Positions 42,817 through 50,950 of a stretch of DNA of 64,000 bases are shown here, piece by piece. The translations under genes and the position numbers were made by a program. The number at the start of each line of letters is the position of its first letter. Positions within the stretch are counted from its first letter, which is position 1. Source of the DNA: an uncultured Clostridia bacterium (GTDB taxonomy: Bacteria > Bacillota > Clostridia > Christensenellales > Borkfalkiaceae). The notes beneath the pieces were generated by a model, which worked only from the letters and a program-made list of their open reading frames with translations, was not told where the DNA came from and searched no databases. Location: positions 31,138-95,137 of the forward strand of contig CANQKF010000005.1 of NCBI GenBank assembly GCA_947624445.1, written 5' to 3'.

Positions 42817-43499
42817 AATGCTTGGATCGGGAAGCCGACATAGTTGACCGCAAAGGTGCTCAGCCATCCCAAAAGATTGAAATAGTTCATGATCGGAACA
42901 TTGAGCCGCACAAAGATCGAGCAAAGAAAACTTTCGGCGACGAGCCCCAAGAGGATCCATTGCCCGTTGTCCCGCAGGAAGCGGTACACTTTCCCCCGCC
43001 TGCGGTTCAACGCGTCGACGATGCGGAAGCCGTCGAGCGGGTAGAGCGGAAGCAGGTTGAATACCGCAAAGCACAGGCTGTAAATGAAGATGTATCTCGT
43101 AAAGTCGCACAGGAACAGGCGGATCGTCGCAAGAGATACGGGCAAATAATGGAGGCAGACGAGGTAGATCGGGTAGATGAGCAGCGCCGTGAGCAGATTC
43201 GCGATGACGCCCGCGCTCGCCGTGAGCCCCAGCCCGAGGCGGTATTTCCTGAAATTGTTCGGGTTGATGGGAACGGGCTTCGCCCAGCCGAATCCGACGA
43301 GCGTGAACGAGATGAGCCCGATAAGATCGAAGTGCCGGAAGGGATTGAGCGTGAGGCGATGGTTCCACTTGGGCGTGGGATCGCCGCAGCGGTATGCCAC
43401 ATACGCATGCGCAAATTCATGCAGCGTCAGCACAAACACGACGGCAAGCAAACTTGCAAAGAGCGCAATGAACTCCTGTAACAATTCGTTCAATCCCAT
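42795..43499 (-). CDS. Site-2 protease family membrane metalloprotease (M50)
   Basis: A 234-residue intramembrane zinc protease of the YwhC/SpoIVFB-like superfamily, of the short type found next to scpA in Firmicutes. Zinc motif LTLHEFAHAYVAYRCGD (HExxH as HEFAH) in the first membrane segment, the NLLPLYPLDGFRI motif supplying the third ligand, and about five hydrophobic segments. Start ATG 43499 (MGLNELLQEF) is fixed by a promoter whose -10 box is 12 nt upstream; the ORF-track start at 43583 lies upstream of that promoter. Substrate unknown. Confidence 0.93.
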   Translation of the reverse strand: MGLNELLQEFIALFASLLAVVFVLTLHEFAHAYVAYRCGDPTPKWNHRLTLNPFRHFDLIGLISFTLVGFGWAKPVPINPNNFRKYRLGLGLTASAGVIANLLTALLIYPIYLVCLHYLPVSLATIRLFLCDFTRYIFIYSLCFAVFNLLPLYPLDGFRIVDALNRRRGKVYRFLRDNGQWILLGLVAESFLCSIFVRLNVPIMNYFNLLGWLSTFAVNYVGFPIQALWGLIPW

Positions 43500-43511
43500 G
43501 ATGTAACTTAC

Positions 43512-43540
43512 ATTATAGCGTATATTTCCGAAAAAGGCAA
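43512..43540 (-). promoter_or_regulatory. Sigma-A promoter of the M50 protease-scpA-scpB block
   Basis: TTGCCT (43540-43535), 17-nt spacer, TATAAT (43517-43512). The ATG comes 12 nt after the -10 box. The palindrome GATGTAAC/TTACAT lies between. Confidence 0.8.
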
Positions 43541-43542
43541 GA

Positions 43543-43571
43543 AAAAAGCGGAGATTTTGCAAAATTTCCGC
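43543..43571 (-). terminator. Rho-independent terminator after lysA
   Basis: On the - strand GCGGAAATTTTGC and GCAAAATCTCCGC form a long stem followed by TTTTTTC, just ahead of the M50 protease promoter. Confidence 0.85.
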
Positions 43572-43595
43572 TTGAAATATCAAGATGTTGTGCTT

Positions 43596-44930
43596 TCATT
43601 TCGCGAGCCGCGCGGGAAGAATGTCATTCCTTGTCAGATCCTCGTAGGTCTGCGGGCGGATGATATACTCCGCTTCCCCCTCCCGCACGAGCACTGCGGG
43701 CGGGATGAGATTGCGGTTGTAGTTGGAGGCCATCGAGTAGTTGTAGGCGCCCGTCGTGAGAACGGCGAGGATGTCCCCCGTCTCCGCGTGCGCGAGCGGC
43801 ATATCCGCGCCGATGAGGTCCCCGCTCTCACAGCACTTTCCCGCGATCGAGACGCGCTCGGCGGCAGGTTCGTTCGCCTTGTTCGCGAGGATCGCCGTGT
43901 AGCGCGAACCGTAGAGGCAGTAGCGGGGATTCTCGAACATCCCCCCGTCGACCGCGACATACTTGCGCAGCCCCGGGATCTCGCGGATCGCCCCCACCGT
44001 GTAGAGCGTGACGCCCGCCTCCGCGACGATCGACCGCCCCGGCTCGATGAGCAGATACGGCTGTTTGAGCCCGTACTTCGCGCAGCCCGCCTTCACTGCG
44101 CCGATGAGCGCCGAGAGATACTCCGCATAGCCCGCGGGAGGGATCATGCGGTCCTCCTCCGCATACCACACGCCGAAGCCGCCCCCCATGTTGAGCTCTT
44201 CGCAGACGAACCCGCACGACGCTTTGAGGTCCGCGATGAAAGCGAGGCACTTCTCCGCGGCGAGCACGAAGGAATCCTTCTCGAAGATCTGCGAGCCGAT
44301 GTGACAGTGGAAGCCGCGCAGTTCGAGGTGCGGGAGCGAGAGCACATGCGAAGAGATGCGTGCCGCGTCGCCGTTTGCAACGGAGAAGCCGAACTTGGAA
44401 TCGGGCGTCGCCGTCTGCACGAAGTGATGGGTGTGCGCCTCGACGCCGGGATTGATGCGGATGAGCACCCGCTGCACCTTCCCCCGCGCCGCGCAGAGCG
44501 CTTCGAGGCGGTCGGCTTCGAGCGCGGAATCGACGACGACGCACGCAACGCCCGCGTCGAGCGCCTCCTCGAGTTCGGCCTGCAACTTGTTGTTGCCGTG
44601 CATATAGATCTTCTCCGCGGGAAATCCCGCCTTTCGGGCGGTGTAGAGCTCCCCGCCCGAAACGACGTCGACGCCCAGCCCCTCCTGCCGCGCGATGCCG
44701 TACATCGCCATGCAGGAGAACGCCTTGGAGGCATAGAGCACGCAGCCGTTCCCGCCGTATTCCCGTGCGATTGTCTCGCGGTACACGCGCATCATCGCGC
44801 GGATATAGGCTTCGTCAAAGACATAGAGCGGCGTGGAGAAGCGCGCGGCAAGCTCCACGCAGTCGGCGCCCCCGATCTCGAGGTGCCCCTTTTCGTTGAT
44901 CTTCAGTGTTTCTCTCGTATGGATGTTCAT
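43596..44930 (-). CDS. lysA: Diaminopimelate decarboxylase
   Basis: PLP enzyme (alanine racemase fold) making L-lysine from meso-diaminopimelate. The 444-residue protein shows the PLP-Lys motif VLYASKAFSCMAMYG, the His-containing HCHIGSQIFEK phosphate/substrate segment, the GGGFGVWY Gly loop, EPGRSIVAEAG, and the C-terminal CCESGDLIGADMPL with the dimer-interface Cys and acidic partner. It has its own promoter with the ATG 8 nt after the -10 box, and its own terminator. It heads the block leading to rluB. Confidence 0.97.
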   Translation of the reverse strand: MNIHTRETLKINEKGHLEIGGADCVELAARFSTPLYVFDEAYIRAMMRVYRETIAREYGGNGCVLYASKAFSCMAMYGIARQEGLGVDVVSGGELYTARKAGFPAEKIYMHGNNKLQAELEEALDAGVACVVVDSALEADRLEALCAARGKVQRVLIRINPGVEAHTHHFVQTATPDSKFGFSVANGDAARISSHVLSLPHLELRGFHCHIGSQIFEKDSFVLAAEKCLAFIADLKASCGFVCEELNMGGGFGVWYAEEDRMIPPAGYAEYLSALIGAVKAGCAKYGLKQPYLLIEPGRSIVAEAGVTLYTVGAIREIPGLRKYVAVDGGMFENPRYCLYGSRYTAILANKANEPAAERVSIAGKCCESGDLIGADMPLAHAETGDILAVLTTGAYNYSMASNYNRNLIPPAVLVREGEAEYIIRPQTYEDLTRNDILPARLAK

Positions 44931-44938
44931 GATACGGA

Positions 44939-44967
44939 ATTATAGCACAAATTGGGCGCGCGGTCAA
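44939..44967 (-). promoter_or_regulatory. Sigma-A promoter of lysA
   Basis: TTGACC (44967-44962), 17-nt spacer, TATAAT (44944-44939), then 8 nt to the ATG at 44930. No Shine-Dalgarno; leaderless or nearly leaderless. No lysine riboswitch fits in this space. Confidence 0.85.
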
Positions 44968-44995
44968 GAAAATGACGCGCAAAACTGCGCGTCAT
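44966..44995 (-). terminator. Terminator after the second DD-carboxypeptidase gene
   Basis: ATGACGCGCAG TTTT GCGCGTCAT-type stem, followed on the - strand by TTTTCTT. Overlaps the lysA -35 box, so the two signals are packed together. Confidence 0.7.
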
Positions 44996-45010
44996 CGGGA
45001 AAGAAAGCGT

Positions 45011-45031
45011 GTATTATGTCACGCATAGTAC
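45011..45031 (+). repeat. Dispersed palindromic repeat copy
   Basis: GTATTATG TCACG CATAGTAC, followed by TTTGCAAA. It fills the short gap between the dac2 stop and its terminator. In a + strand transcript the stem pairs throughout, using one G-U pair. Confidence 0.78.
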
Positions 45032-45043
45032 TTTGCAAATTCG

Positions 45044-46198
45044 TTATTGCCACGCCTGCGCCGTGCGGCGGAAGGCGTCCCACCAGCGCATGCGGCGCAC
45101 CTCCTCTGCGGCGCCGAGCGCGGCGGAGGCGATCTCCACATTGCCCTCGTAGAGCGTCGCCCTGCCCGCCGTCTGCCCTGCGGCGACGGGCGCTTTGAGT
45201 TCGTCGAGGGAGATCTCGATGCGATATTCCCCCTTTTCGCCGCGTCTGCGCACATAGCGAAGGTCCTCCTTCGCGCAAACGCCGACCTCCGTCTCGGTTC
45301 CGCCCGCAACGCGCGCTTTTTCCTCGATCGCCTCGCCCGCATGCAGCAGCGTGCAGCTCTCGTAGTTTGCAAAAGCGTAGTCGAACAGCTCCGAGACGGC
45401 CGCAAAGCGGGATTTGGAGCTCTCGCCGCCGATGACGACCGCGATCACCCGCATATCGGCGCGCTTTGCCGTCGCCGCGAGACAGAAGCCCGCTTCGTTC
45501 GTGAAGCCCGTCTTGCCGCCGTCGCACCCCTCATAGAAGCGCACGAGCTTGTTGGTGTTCGTGATGCTCGTCGTCCGCCCGTCGGGGTGGGAGAAATCCT
45601 CCAGCCAGACCTGTGAGAAGCGGAAGTAATCCTCATGCGTAAGAAGCGCCTGCAGCATGCGCGCGACGTCCCGCGCACAGGAATACTGCGGATCGCGCGG
45701 GAGCCCCGTGCAGTTGGCAAAGAGCGTGTTTTCCGCGCCGAGTTCCTTTGCCCGCGCGTTCATCCGCTCGATGAACCCCGCCTCGCTGCCCGCAATGCGT
45801 TCCGCAAGGGCGACGCAGGAATCGTTCGCCGAGCAGACGGCGACCGACTTCATGAGTTCGCGGACGGGATAGGCGAGCCGCGCGCCCAAAAAGACCTGCG
45901 ATCCCCCCATTCCCGCGGCATTTTCGCTGACCGTGATCTCCTCGTCGTAGGAGAGTTCCCCGCGTTCCACCGCCTCGAAGGAGAGCAGAAGTGTCATAAT
46001 CTTGCACATGCTCGCGATGGGAAGCCGCTTGGTCTCCTCCTTTTTGCACATCTCGAAGCGCCCCTCCGCGTCGCAGAGATACGCCGCCTTGCAGTGCTCG
46101 GCGAGCGGTTCGGCGTGCGCGGAGATCTGCGCGGGCGCCGCGAGCGCAACGGCAGCCATCGAAGCGACCGCCGTAACGAAACAAAGTAATTTCTTCAT
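45044..46198 (-). CDS. D-alanyl-D-alanine carboxypeptidase (peptidase S11), second paralogue
   Basis: PBP5-type enzyme. I start at ATG 46198 (MKKLLCFVTAVASMAAVALA, a signal peptide); the ORF-track N terminus is out-of-frame spoIIM sequence. The 384-residue protein has the active-site triads SMCK, SAN and KTG (GGKTGFT). The C-terminal beta domain ends in an amphipathic stretch (RRMRWWDAFRRTAQAW) suited to membrane anchoring. Position behind spoIVB and spoIIM suggests a role in spore peptidoglycan maturation, comparable to DacB or DacF; this is inference from context. Confidence 0.93.
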   Translation of the reverse strand: MKKLLCFVTAVASMAAVALAAPAQISAHAEPLAEHCKAAYLCDAEGRFEMCKKEETKRLPIASMCKIMTLLLSFEAVERGELSYDEEITVSENAAGMGGSQVFLGARLAYPVRELMKSVAVCSANDSCVALAERIAGSEAGFIERMNARAKELGAENTLFANCTGLPRDPQYSCARDVARMLQALLTHEDYFRFSQVWLEDFSHPDGRTTSITNTNKLVRFYEGCDGGKTGFTNEAGFCLAATAKRADMRVIAVVIGGESSKSRFAAVSELFDYAFANYESCTLLHAGEAIEEKARVAGGTETEVGVCAKEDLRYVRRRGEKGEYRIEISLDELKAPVAAGQTAGRATLYEGNVEIASAALGAAEEVRRMRWWDAFRRTAQAWQ

Positions 46199-46230
46199 AC
46201 CCGCAGTTTGCGCGGTTTGATGAAAAGTAT

Positions 46231-46860
46231 TTATAAAAGCACTCCGATCGGATGAAAAACCGCCAGAAGCAGCAGCATCTCCGCGAGGCAGACGAGCGCG
46301 ACAAGCCCCGCCAACACGCCGAAATCGCACAAAAGCTCGCAAAAATCGCGCTTGCAGAAGCAAAAATGCGGCGCGCGGGCGCAGGAGAGCGCCATGCCGA
46401 GCACGAGCACGGCGTCGATGAGCAGGTGGACGGGCAGGTAGAGCACGAACACGACGAGCAGCCCCGAGACGCGGTAGACCGAGCACAGGATGCAGATGCT
46501 GCCGCCGAAGGTATACGCGCGGTACAGGAGGATCGCCGAGGGAAGGATGAGCGCGGCGATGTGGATCCCCGAAACCGCCGTGAGCGCCGCGAGCAACACG
46601 CAGCCCGCCGTCCGCTCGAGGAAGATCGCGAACACGTTCCGCTCCGAATAGCAGACCTTCCGCAGGTAGCGGTCGCAGTTCTCGAGGTGGAAATCATAGG
46701 CCGCGGGCGTCTTGATGAACGAAAGCCCGAGGACGATCCCGACGGCAAACAGCGCGCCGAGCACGATGAGCGTGCGCTTGCGTTCGAGCGCCCGCCCCAA
46801 AAAATCCCGCAAAAAAGAAAAGCTCATATCGTATTCTATGAGCTTCCCTGCGTCTGTCAT
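46231..46860 (-). CDS. spoIIM: Stage II sporulation protein M-like membrane protein
   Basis: A 209-residue protein with five to six hydrophobic segments and the layout of the SpoIIM/DUF95 family (a first membrane helix near residue 30, a long soluble loop with CDRYLRKVCYSERNVFAIFLERTAGC, then helices). In Bacillus SpoIIM works with SpoIID and SpoIIP to drive engulfment by peptidoglycan hydrolysis. ATG 46860 overlaps the spoIVB stop (ATGA), indicating coupled translation. Sequence similarity is moderate; gene context supports it. Confidence 0.75.
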   Translation of the reverse strand: MTDAGKLIEYDMSFSFLRDFLGRALERKRTLIVLGALFAVGIVLGLSFIKTPAAYDFHLENCDRYLRKVCYSERNVFAIFLERTAGCVLLAALTAVSGIHIAALILPSAILLYRAYTFGGSICILCSVYRVSGLLVVFVLYLPVHLLIDAVLVLGMALSCARAPHFCFCKRDFCELLCDFGVLAGLVALVCLAEMLLLLAVFHPIGVLL

Positions 46861-47876
46861 TCACACAGCATCTTTTCAATTCCGATGCCGTAGCCCCGCG
46901 TGGGATCGTTCAGAAAGACGTGCGTCACCGCGCCGATGAGTTTCCCGTTCTGGAGGATGGGACTTCCGCTCATCCCCTGCACGATGCCTCCCGTCTCGTC
47001 GATGAGGCGGGAATCGGTCACCTTGATGACGAAATTCTTGTTTTCACGGTTGCCTTCGTCCACTTTGACGATGCTGATTTCGTATTTCTGCGGGAAGGTG
47101 CCGTCGACCGTGGAATAGATGACCGCCTTCCCGATCTCCGCCGCGGCGAGCGGCGCCGCCTCGACGAGCTCGCACCGCGAGAAGTCGTATTTCTTCTCAA
47201 AAGTGCCGTAGAGCCCCGTCTCGCACACCTTTTCGGCCTTGCCGAGCGGCGTATCGTTGACGAACAGCCCGCGCAGCTCCCCCGCCTTTCCGCGCGCGCC
47301 GCGGTTGACGCCGATGACCGAGCAGAGGTAGACCCGCGGCTCGGCGATCGTGAGCGGATTTTTATTTTCGTCGCACACCGCGTGCCCGAGGGCGCCGAAG
47401 CGGTAGGTCTCGCGGTCGATGTACGTCACCGTGCCGATCCCCGCGAGGGTATCGCGGATGAGCACGCCGATCTTATATTTGTTGCTCTTTTTGTCGCGGA
47501 CGGGGATGAGCTCGGTCTCCGCCGTCTCGCCGCCGCGGCGCACCGTGACGACGATCTTCTTCCCCCCGCACCGCTCGAGCGCGGCGTTGAGATCGGAGAT
47601 TGTCGAGATCTTGATGCCGTCGACGGCGAGGATGGTATCGCCGACGCGGATGCCCGCCTCCTCCGCGGGCCTGTGGATCCCGTCCTCCGCGGCGACCTCG
47701 GAGAGCCCGATCACCTCCGCGCCGCCCGCAGACAGCATGAATCCCGCCGTCATGCCGCCGATGTAGTATTCCTTGGGCGCGACGTCGGCATATGCCGACG
47801 TCGCGCCCACCCCCGCCGGAAGCGGCAACAGCGCCAACGCGACCGCCGCGGCGATATAAAATTTCAGCTTACGCAT
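46857..47876 (-). CDS. spoIVB: SpoIVB peptidase (S55)
   Basis: Serine peptidase secreted from the forespore that triggers pro-sigma-K processing in the mother cell by cleaving SpoIVFA. The 339-residue protein has an N-terminal membrane anchor (FYIAAAVALALLPLPAGVGA), a PDZ domain (about 50-130, GIRVGDTILAVDGIKI), and the S55 catalytic region with the His in FGALGHAVCDE and the Ser in GMSGSPILQNGKLIGAVTHV. GGAGGAG precedes the ATG. A sigma-G-like promoter lies just upstream. In contrast to most Bacillota, spo0A does not follow. Confidence 0.96.
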   Translation of the reverse strand: MRKLKFYIAAAVALALLPLPAGVGATSAYADVAPKEYYIGGMTAGFMLSAGGAEVIGLSEVAAEDGIHRPAEEAGIRVGDTILAVDGIKISTISDLNAALERCGGKKIVVTVRRGGETAETELIPVRDKKSNKYKIGVLIRDTLAGIGTVTYIDRETYRFGALGHAVCDENKNPLTIAEPRVYLCSVIGVNRGARGKAGELRGLFVNDTPLGKAEKVCETGLYGTFEKKYDFSRCELVEAAPLAAAEIGKAVIYSTVDGTFPQKYEISIVKVDEGNRENKNFVIKVTDSRLIDETGGIVQGMSGSPILQNGKLIGAVTHVFLNDPTRGYGIGIEKMLCE

Positions 47877-47898
47877 TCACTCCTCCGTTTGCAGAAGT

Positions 47899-47928
47899 TA
47901 ATTTGCGTAAGCCGAAGCGTTCTTATGC
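47899..47928 (-). promoter_or_regulatory. Candidate sigma-G (forespore) promoter of spoIVB
   Basis: On the - strand GCATA (47928-47924), 18-nt spacer, CAAATTA (47905-47899), against the sigma-G consensus GMATR-N18-CATWMTA (five of seven in the -10). About 16 nt of leader with GGAGGAG follows. spoIVB is sigma-F/sigma-G dependent in Bacillus. Confidence 0.45.
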
Positions 47929-47944
47929 GGACTTTGCCCGCCCT

Positions 47945-49633
47945 TTATCTGTGGGAGTTTTTGTAAGCGGCCGCCTCTTCTATGAGGGCGCGGGCGTGCG
48001 CCGCGACGTGTTCGCTCTCGCCGCCGATGAGCCGCGCGATCTCCGCGACGCGCTCCTCCCCCTCCACTTCGCGGATGGTCGTGAAGGTCTTTCCCGCGCG
48101 CTCCTGCTTTTCGATGAGCAGTTCGCGGTCGGCAAACGCCGCGATCTGGGCGAGATGGGTCACGGCAATGATCTGCACGCCGCGCGCGATCTTTTCGAAC
48201 TTCTCGGCGATGGCGCGCGCCGTCCTTCCGCCGATCCCCGCGTCGATCTCGTCGAAGAGATAGGTCCCGATGCCGCCGAGGGAGGACTGCGCCTTGACGG
48301 CGAGCATGAACCTGCTCATTTCGCCGCCGCTGATGATCTTTCCGAGCTCCTTCAAGGGCTCTCCCGCGTTTGCCGAGAAGAGGAACCGCACGCCGCCCAG
48401 CCCCTCGGAGGTCGCCTTCGCGACGTCCTCGCGCGCGTATTCATCGAATTGGATCTCGAAGCGCGCCGAGGGAATGTTCAACGACTTGAGCTCTTCGACG
48501 ACGCGGGCGGTGAACCCCTCCGCCGCAGCTTTGCGCGCCGCCGTGAGCGCTTCACACGCCGCAAACAGCGCGGTCTCGGCCGTTTCGAGTTCGGCGGTGA
48601 GCGCTTCGTAGCGCGCGCCGCTATCGGTGAGTAGGGCGAGCTCCTCTTTCGCCTGCCGCAAGAAGGCGCACACCGCGGCATAGTCGCCGCCGTACTTCTT
48701 GCGGATCCCCTTGAGTTCGTCGAGCCGCGCTTCGACGGCCTCCGCGTCCGCGCCGACGTCGTCCGCCGAGGAAAGTTCGGAATCGATCTCTTCGGCGATG
48801 TCCGCGAGCTCCGCGCCGAGGTTTTCGAGACGGTCGGAGAGCGCTTCATAGCGCGCGTCGAACTTCGCGATGGAGAGCAGCTGCCGCTGTGCGCCGCGCA
48901 GGGCGTCCTCCCCGCTGCCGTCGGCGGTGAGATAGTCGGAGGCGCCGCGGAGCGCTTCGAGGATGCGCTCGAGGTTGCGATAGCGGTCCCGCTTGGCGCA
49001 GAGCGCCTCCTCCTCCCCCTCTTTGGGGTCGACGCGCTCGATCTCGGCGATCTGGTAGGAAAGGATATCCGCCCTGCGGGCGCGGGAAGCCGCGTCGCCG
49101 CCGAGGAGGGAAAGTTCCGAGAGGATCTGTTTGCGCCTTGCAAGCAACGCACCGACCGCGGCTTTCTTCTCCGCGACGGGCGCCCCGCCCATGCCGTCGA
49201 GCAGTTTGAGCTGGTTGCTCTCGCGAAGCAGGAAGAAATGTTCGCTCTGGCCGTGGAGATCGACGAGCAGCGAGGTGAGCTTGCGCAGCATCGCCGCCGT
49301 GACGGGAACGCCGTTGACTTTGAGGGTGCTCCGCCCGTCGGCGGTGAGCTTGCGCGCGATGAGGATGGTCTCCTCGGGCTCGACGTCGAGCTCCCCGAGG
49401 ACGGCAAAGACCTCGGGATCCGCGGCGGAAAACTCGGCGATCACGCTTGCCGCGCTCTCGCCCGAGCGCACCATGCTCTTTTCCGCCTTGGCACCGAGCA
49501 CGAAATCGATGGCGTCGAGAATGACCGATTTGCCCGCGCCCGTCTCGCCCGTGAGGACATTGAGCCCCGCGGAAAATTCGAGCTCGGCGCGTTCGACCAG
49601 CGCGACGTTTTGTAGAATGAGTTTCCGAAGCAT
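47945..49633 (-). CDS. recN: DNA repair protein RecN
   Basis: SMC-like ATPase acting at double-strand breaks. The 562-residue protein has the N-terminal Walker A (TGETGAGKSVIL), a long coiled coil in the middle (about 150-360), the ABC signature IISGGEMSRFMLAVKA and Walker B YLFDEIDAGIGG, then the D-loop and H-switch (VTHLAQIAAFAD). Full family length. It begins 3 bp after argR, the normal argR-recN order. No LexA box is visible in the short gap, so it depends on the upstream promoter. Confidence 0.97.
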   Translation of the reverse strand: MLRKLILQNVALVERAELEFSAGLNVLTGETGAGKSVILDAIDFVLGAKAEKSMVRSGESAASVIAEFSAADPEVFAVLGELDVEPEETILIARKLTADGRSTLKVNGVPVTAAMLRKLTSLLVDLHGQSEHFFLLRESNQLKLLDGMGGAPVAEKKAAVGALLARRKQILSELSLLGGDAASRARRADILSYQIAEIERVDPKEGEEEALCAKRDRYRNLERILEALRGASDYLTADGSGEDALRGAQRQLLSIAKFDARYEALSDRLENLGAELADIAEEIDSELSSADDVGADAEAVEARLDELKGIRKKYGGDYAAVCAFLRQAKEELALLTDSGARYEALTAELETAETALFAACEALTAARKAAAEGFTARVVEELKSLNIPSARFEIQFDEYAREDVAKATSEGLGGVRFLFSANAGEPLKELGKIISGGEMSRFMLAVKAQSSLGGIGTYLFDEIDAGIGGRTARAIAEKFEKIARGVQIIAVTHLAQIAAFADRELLIEKQERAGKTFTTIREVEGEERVAEIARLIGGESEHVAAHARALIEEAAAYKNSHR

Positions 49634-49636
49634 AGT

Positions 49637-50095
49637 TCAGTTTGCCTGTAAAACCGACTGAAGTTTCTCGCAGACGATGTGCGCGTCGGCGGGCGTTTCG
49701 CAGATGATGAGCACGGTGTCGTCCCCCGAGACCGTGCCGACGACCTCGAGGTAGTCGAGGCGGTCGATGACCATGCCCGCATTGGAGCCGTTTCCGTTGA
49801 GCGTCTTGATGACGATCAGATTCCCCACGGGGCGGATCTCCTCGACGCAGGCCTGGAAGAGCGAACGCATCTTCTCCGAGAGCCCGCCCTTCTTTTCGGG
49901 GACGGCGGCATAGCGAAACCGCTTTTTCATCCCTTTTACCTTAAATAGATGCAGATCCTTGATGTCGCGCGAGACGGTCGCCTGCGTGACCGAGAAATTG
50001 TTCGCGGCGAGCTCCGCACAGAGTTCCTCCTGCGTTTCGATCTCCTTTTGCTGGATGAGCATAAGGATCTTTTCGTGCCGTGCATTCCGAAGCAT
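49637..50095 (-). CDS. argR: Arginine repressor ArgR
   Basis: Hexameric regulator of arginine metabolism. The 152-residue protein has the N-terminal winged helix (RHEKILMLIQQKEIETQEEL, then FSVTQATVSRDIKDLHL recognition helix) and the C-terminal oligomerisation/arginine-binding domain with GTVSGDDTVLIICETPADA (the Asp pair contacting arginine). GGGAGG precedes the ATG. No ARG box was recognised in the window, so targets are elsewhere. Confidence 0.95.
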   Translation of the reverse strand: MLRNARHEKILMLIQQKEIETQEELCAELAANNFSVTQATVSRDIKDLHLFKVKGMKKRFRYAAVPEKKGGLSEKMRSLFQACVEEIRPVGNLIVIKTLNGNGSNAGMVIDRLDYLEVVGTVSGDDTVLIICETPADAHIVCEKLQSVLQAN

Positions 50096-50117
50096 AATTT
50101 TCCTCCCAATCGGTTTC

Positions 50118-50894
50118 TCAGCGCAGTTTTTGCATGAGCCGCGGGAAAAAGTTGCGCTTATCCCGCGTCAGGAATACGGCGGTCTGCTCCGCCTTGCGTA
50201 CCGTGAGCTCGTCGCCCACTTTTATGTTCGTGAAAAAAACGCCGTCGCCGTAGACCATGAGCTCGTCGCTGGCGGCAAGCGTGAAGGTGAGCGCGCTCCG
50301 ATCGCTGTAGACGACGGGGCGGCTCTTGAGGGAAAAGGCGCACACGGGCGTGAGCTGGAACGCCGCGCAGTCGGGCATCAGAATGCTCCCGCCCGCCGAA
50401 AGCGAATAGGCGGTCGAACCCGTCGGCGTGGCGACGATCAACCCGTCGGCAACATAGTCCCCCGCGGGGCAGCCGTCGATCGCAACCGAGATCTTCTCGA
50501 CGCGGTTGGAGCGGTCGGGCGCGATCCTGCGCAGAAGCGCGAGCTCGTTGAGGCAGAGATGCTCTTTGCCGCCGATCCGCACGGAGAGCATCGTCCGCGT
50601 GAGGGTCGGGCAAGATCCGTCGAGCAGCAGGGAGACGACCTCCTCCTCTCCCCGCTCGAATTCGGTGAGAAAGCCGAGCCGCCCGTAGTTGACGCCGACG
50701 ATCGGGACGCGCGCCGCCTTTGCGACGCGGAGCAGCGTTCCGTCGCCGCCGAGCACGGCGATGCGGTCGAACCCCGTGAGCGCTTCCGGATCTTTCACGC
50801 AGACTGCGGACGCGCCGCGCGCCGAAAGTTCCGCGCAGAGGCGCTCCGCTTCGCCCGACGGGACCCGATCATTGGAATATATCGCGATCTTCAT
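50118..50894 (-). CDS. nadK: NAD kinase
   Basis: Phosphorylates NAD to NADP. I start at ATG 50894 (MKIAIYSNDRVPSGEAERL, 258 residues) rather than at the GTG 15 nt upstream, because a promoter has its -10 box 6 nt before this ATG. Motifs are the GGDGTLLRVAK catalytic loop, CLNELALLRR with the NE pair, and VATPTGSTAYSLSAGG. It heads nadK-argR-recN. The coordinates imply a leaderless message. Confidence 0.95.
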   Translation of the reverse strand: MKIAIYSNDRVPSGEAERLCAELSARGASAVCVKDPEALTGFDRIAVLGGDGTLLRVAKAARVPIVGVNYGRLGFLTEFERGEEEVVSLLLDGSCPTLTRTMLSVRIGGKEHLCLNELALLRRIAPDRSNRVEKISVAIDGCPAGDYVADGLIVATPTGSTAYSLSAGGSILMPDCAAFQLTPVCAFSLKSRPVVYSDRSALTFTLAASDELMVYGDGVFFTNIKVGDELTVRKAEQTAVFLTRDKRNFFPRLMQKLR

Positions 50895-50900
50895 GCGTTC

Positions 50901-50929
50901 ATTATACACCTATAAATGTATAAATGCAA
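50901..50929 (-). promoter_or_regulatory. Sigma-A promoter of nadK-argR-recN
   Basis: TTGCAT (50929-50924), 17-nt spacer, TATAAT (50906-50901), then 6 nt (GAACGC) to ATG 50894. Confidence 0.85.
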
Positions 50930-50950
50930 GTATTTTTTTATATTTTCTGT

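Noticed and set aside
42817-43368. N-terminal extension of scpA in the ORF track
   Set aside because: The extra residues come from the M50 protease gene in the wrong frame, and ScpA homology begins after MGVNTVV.
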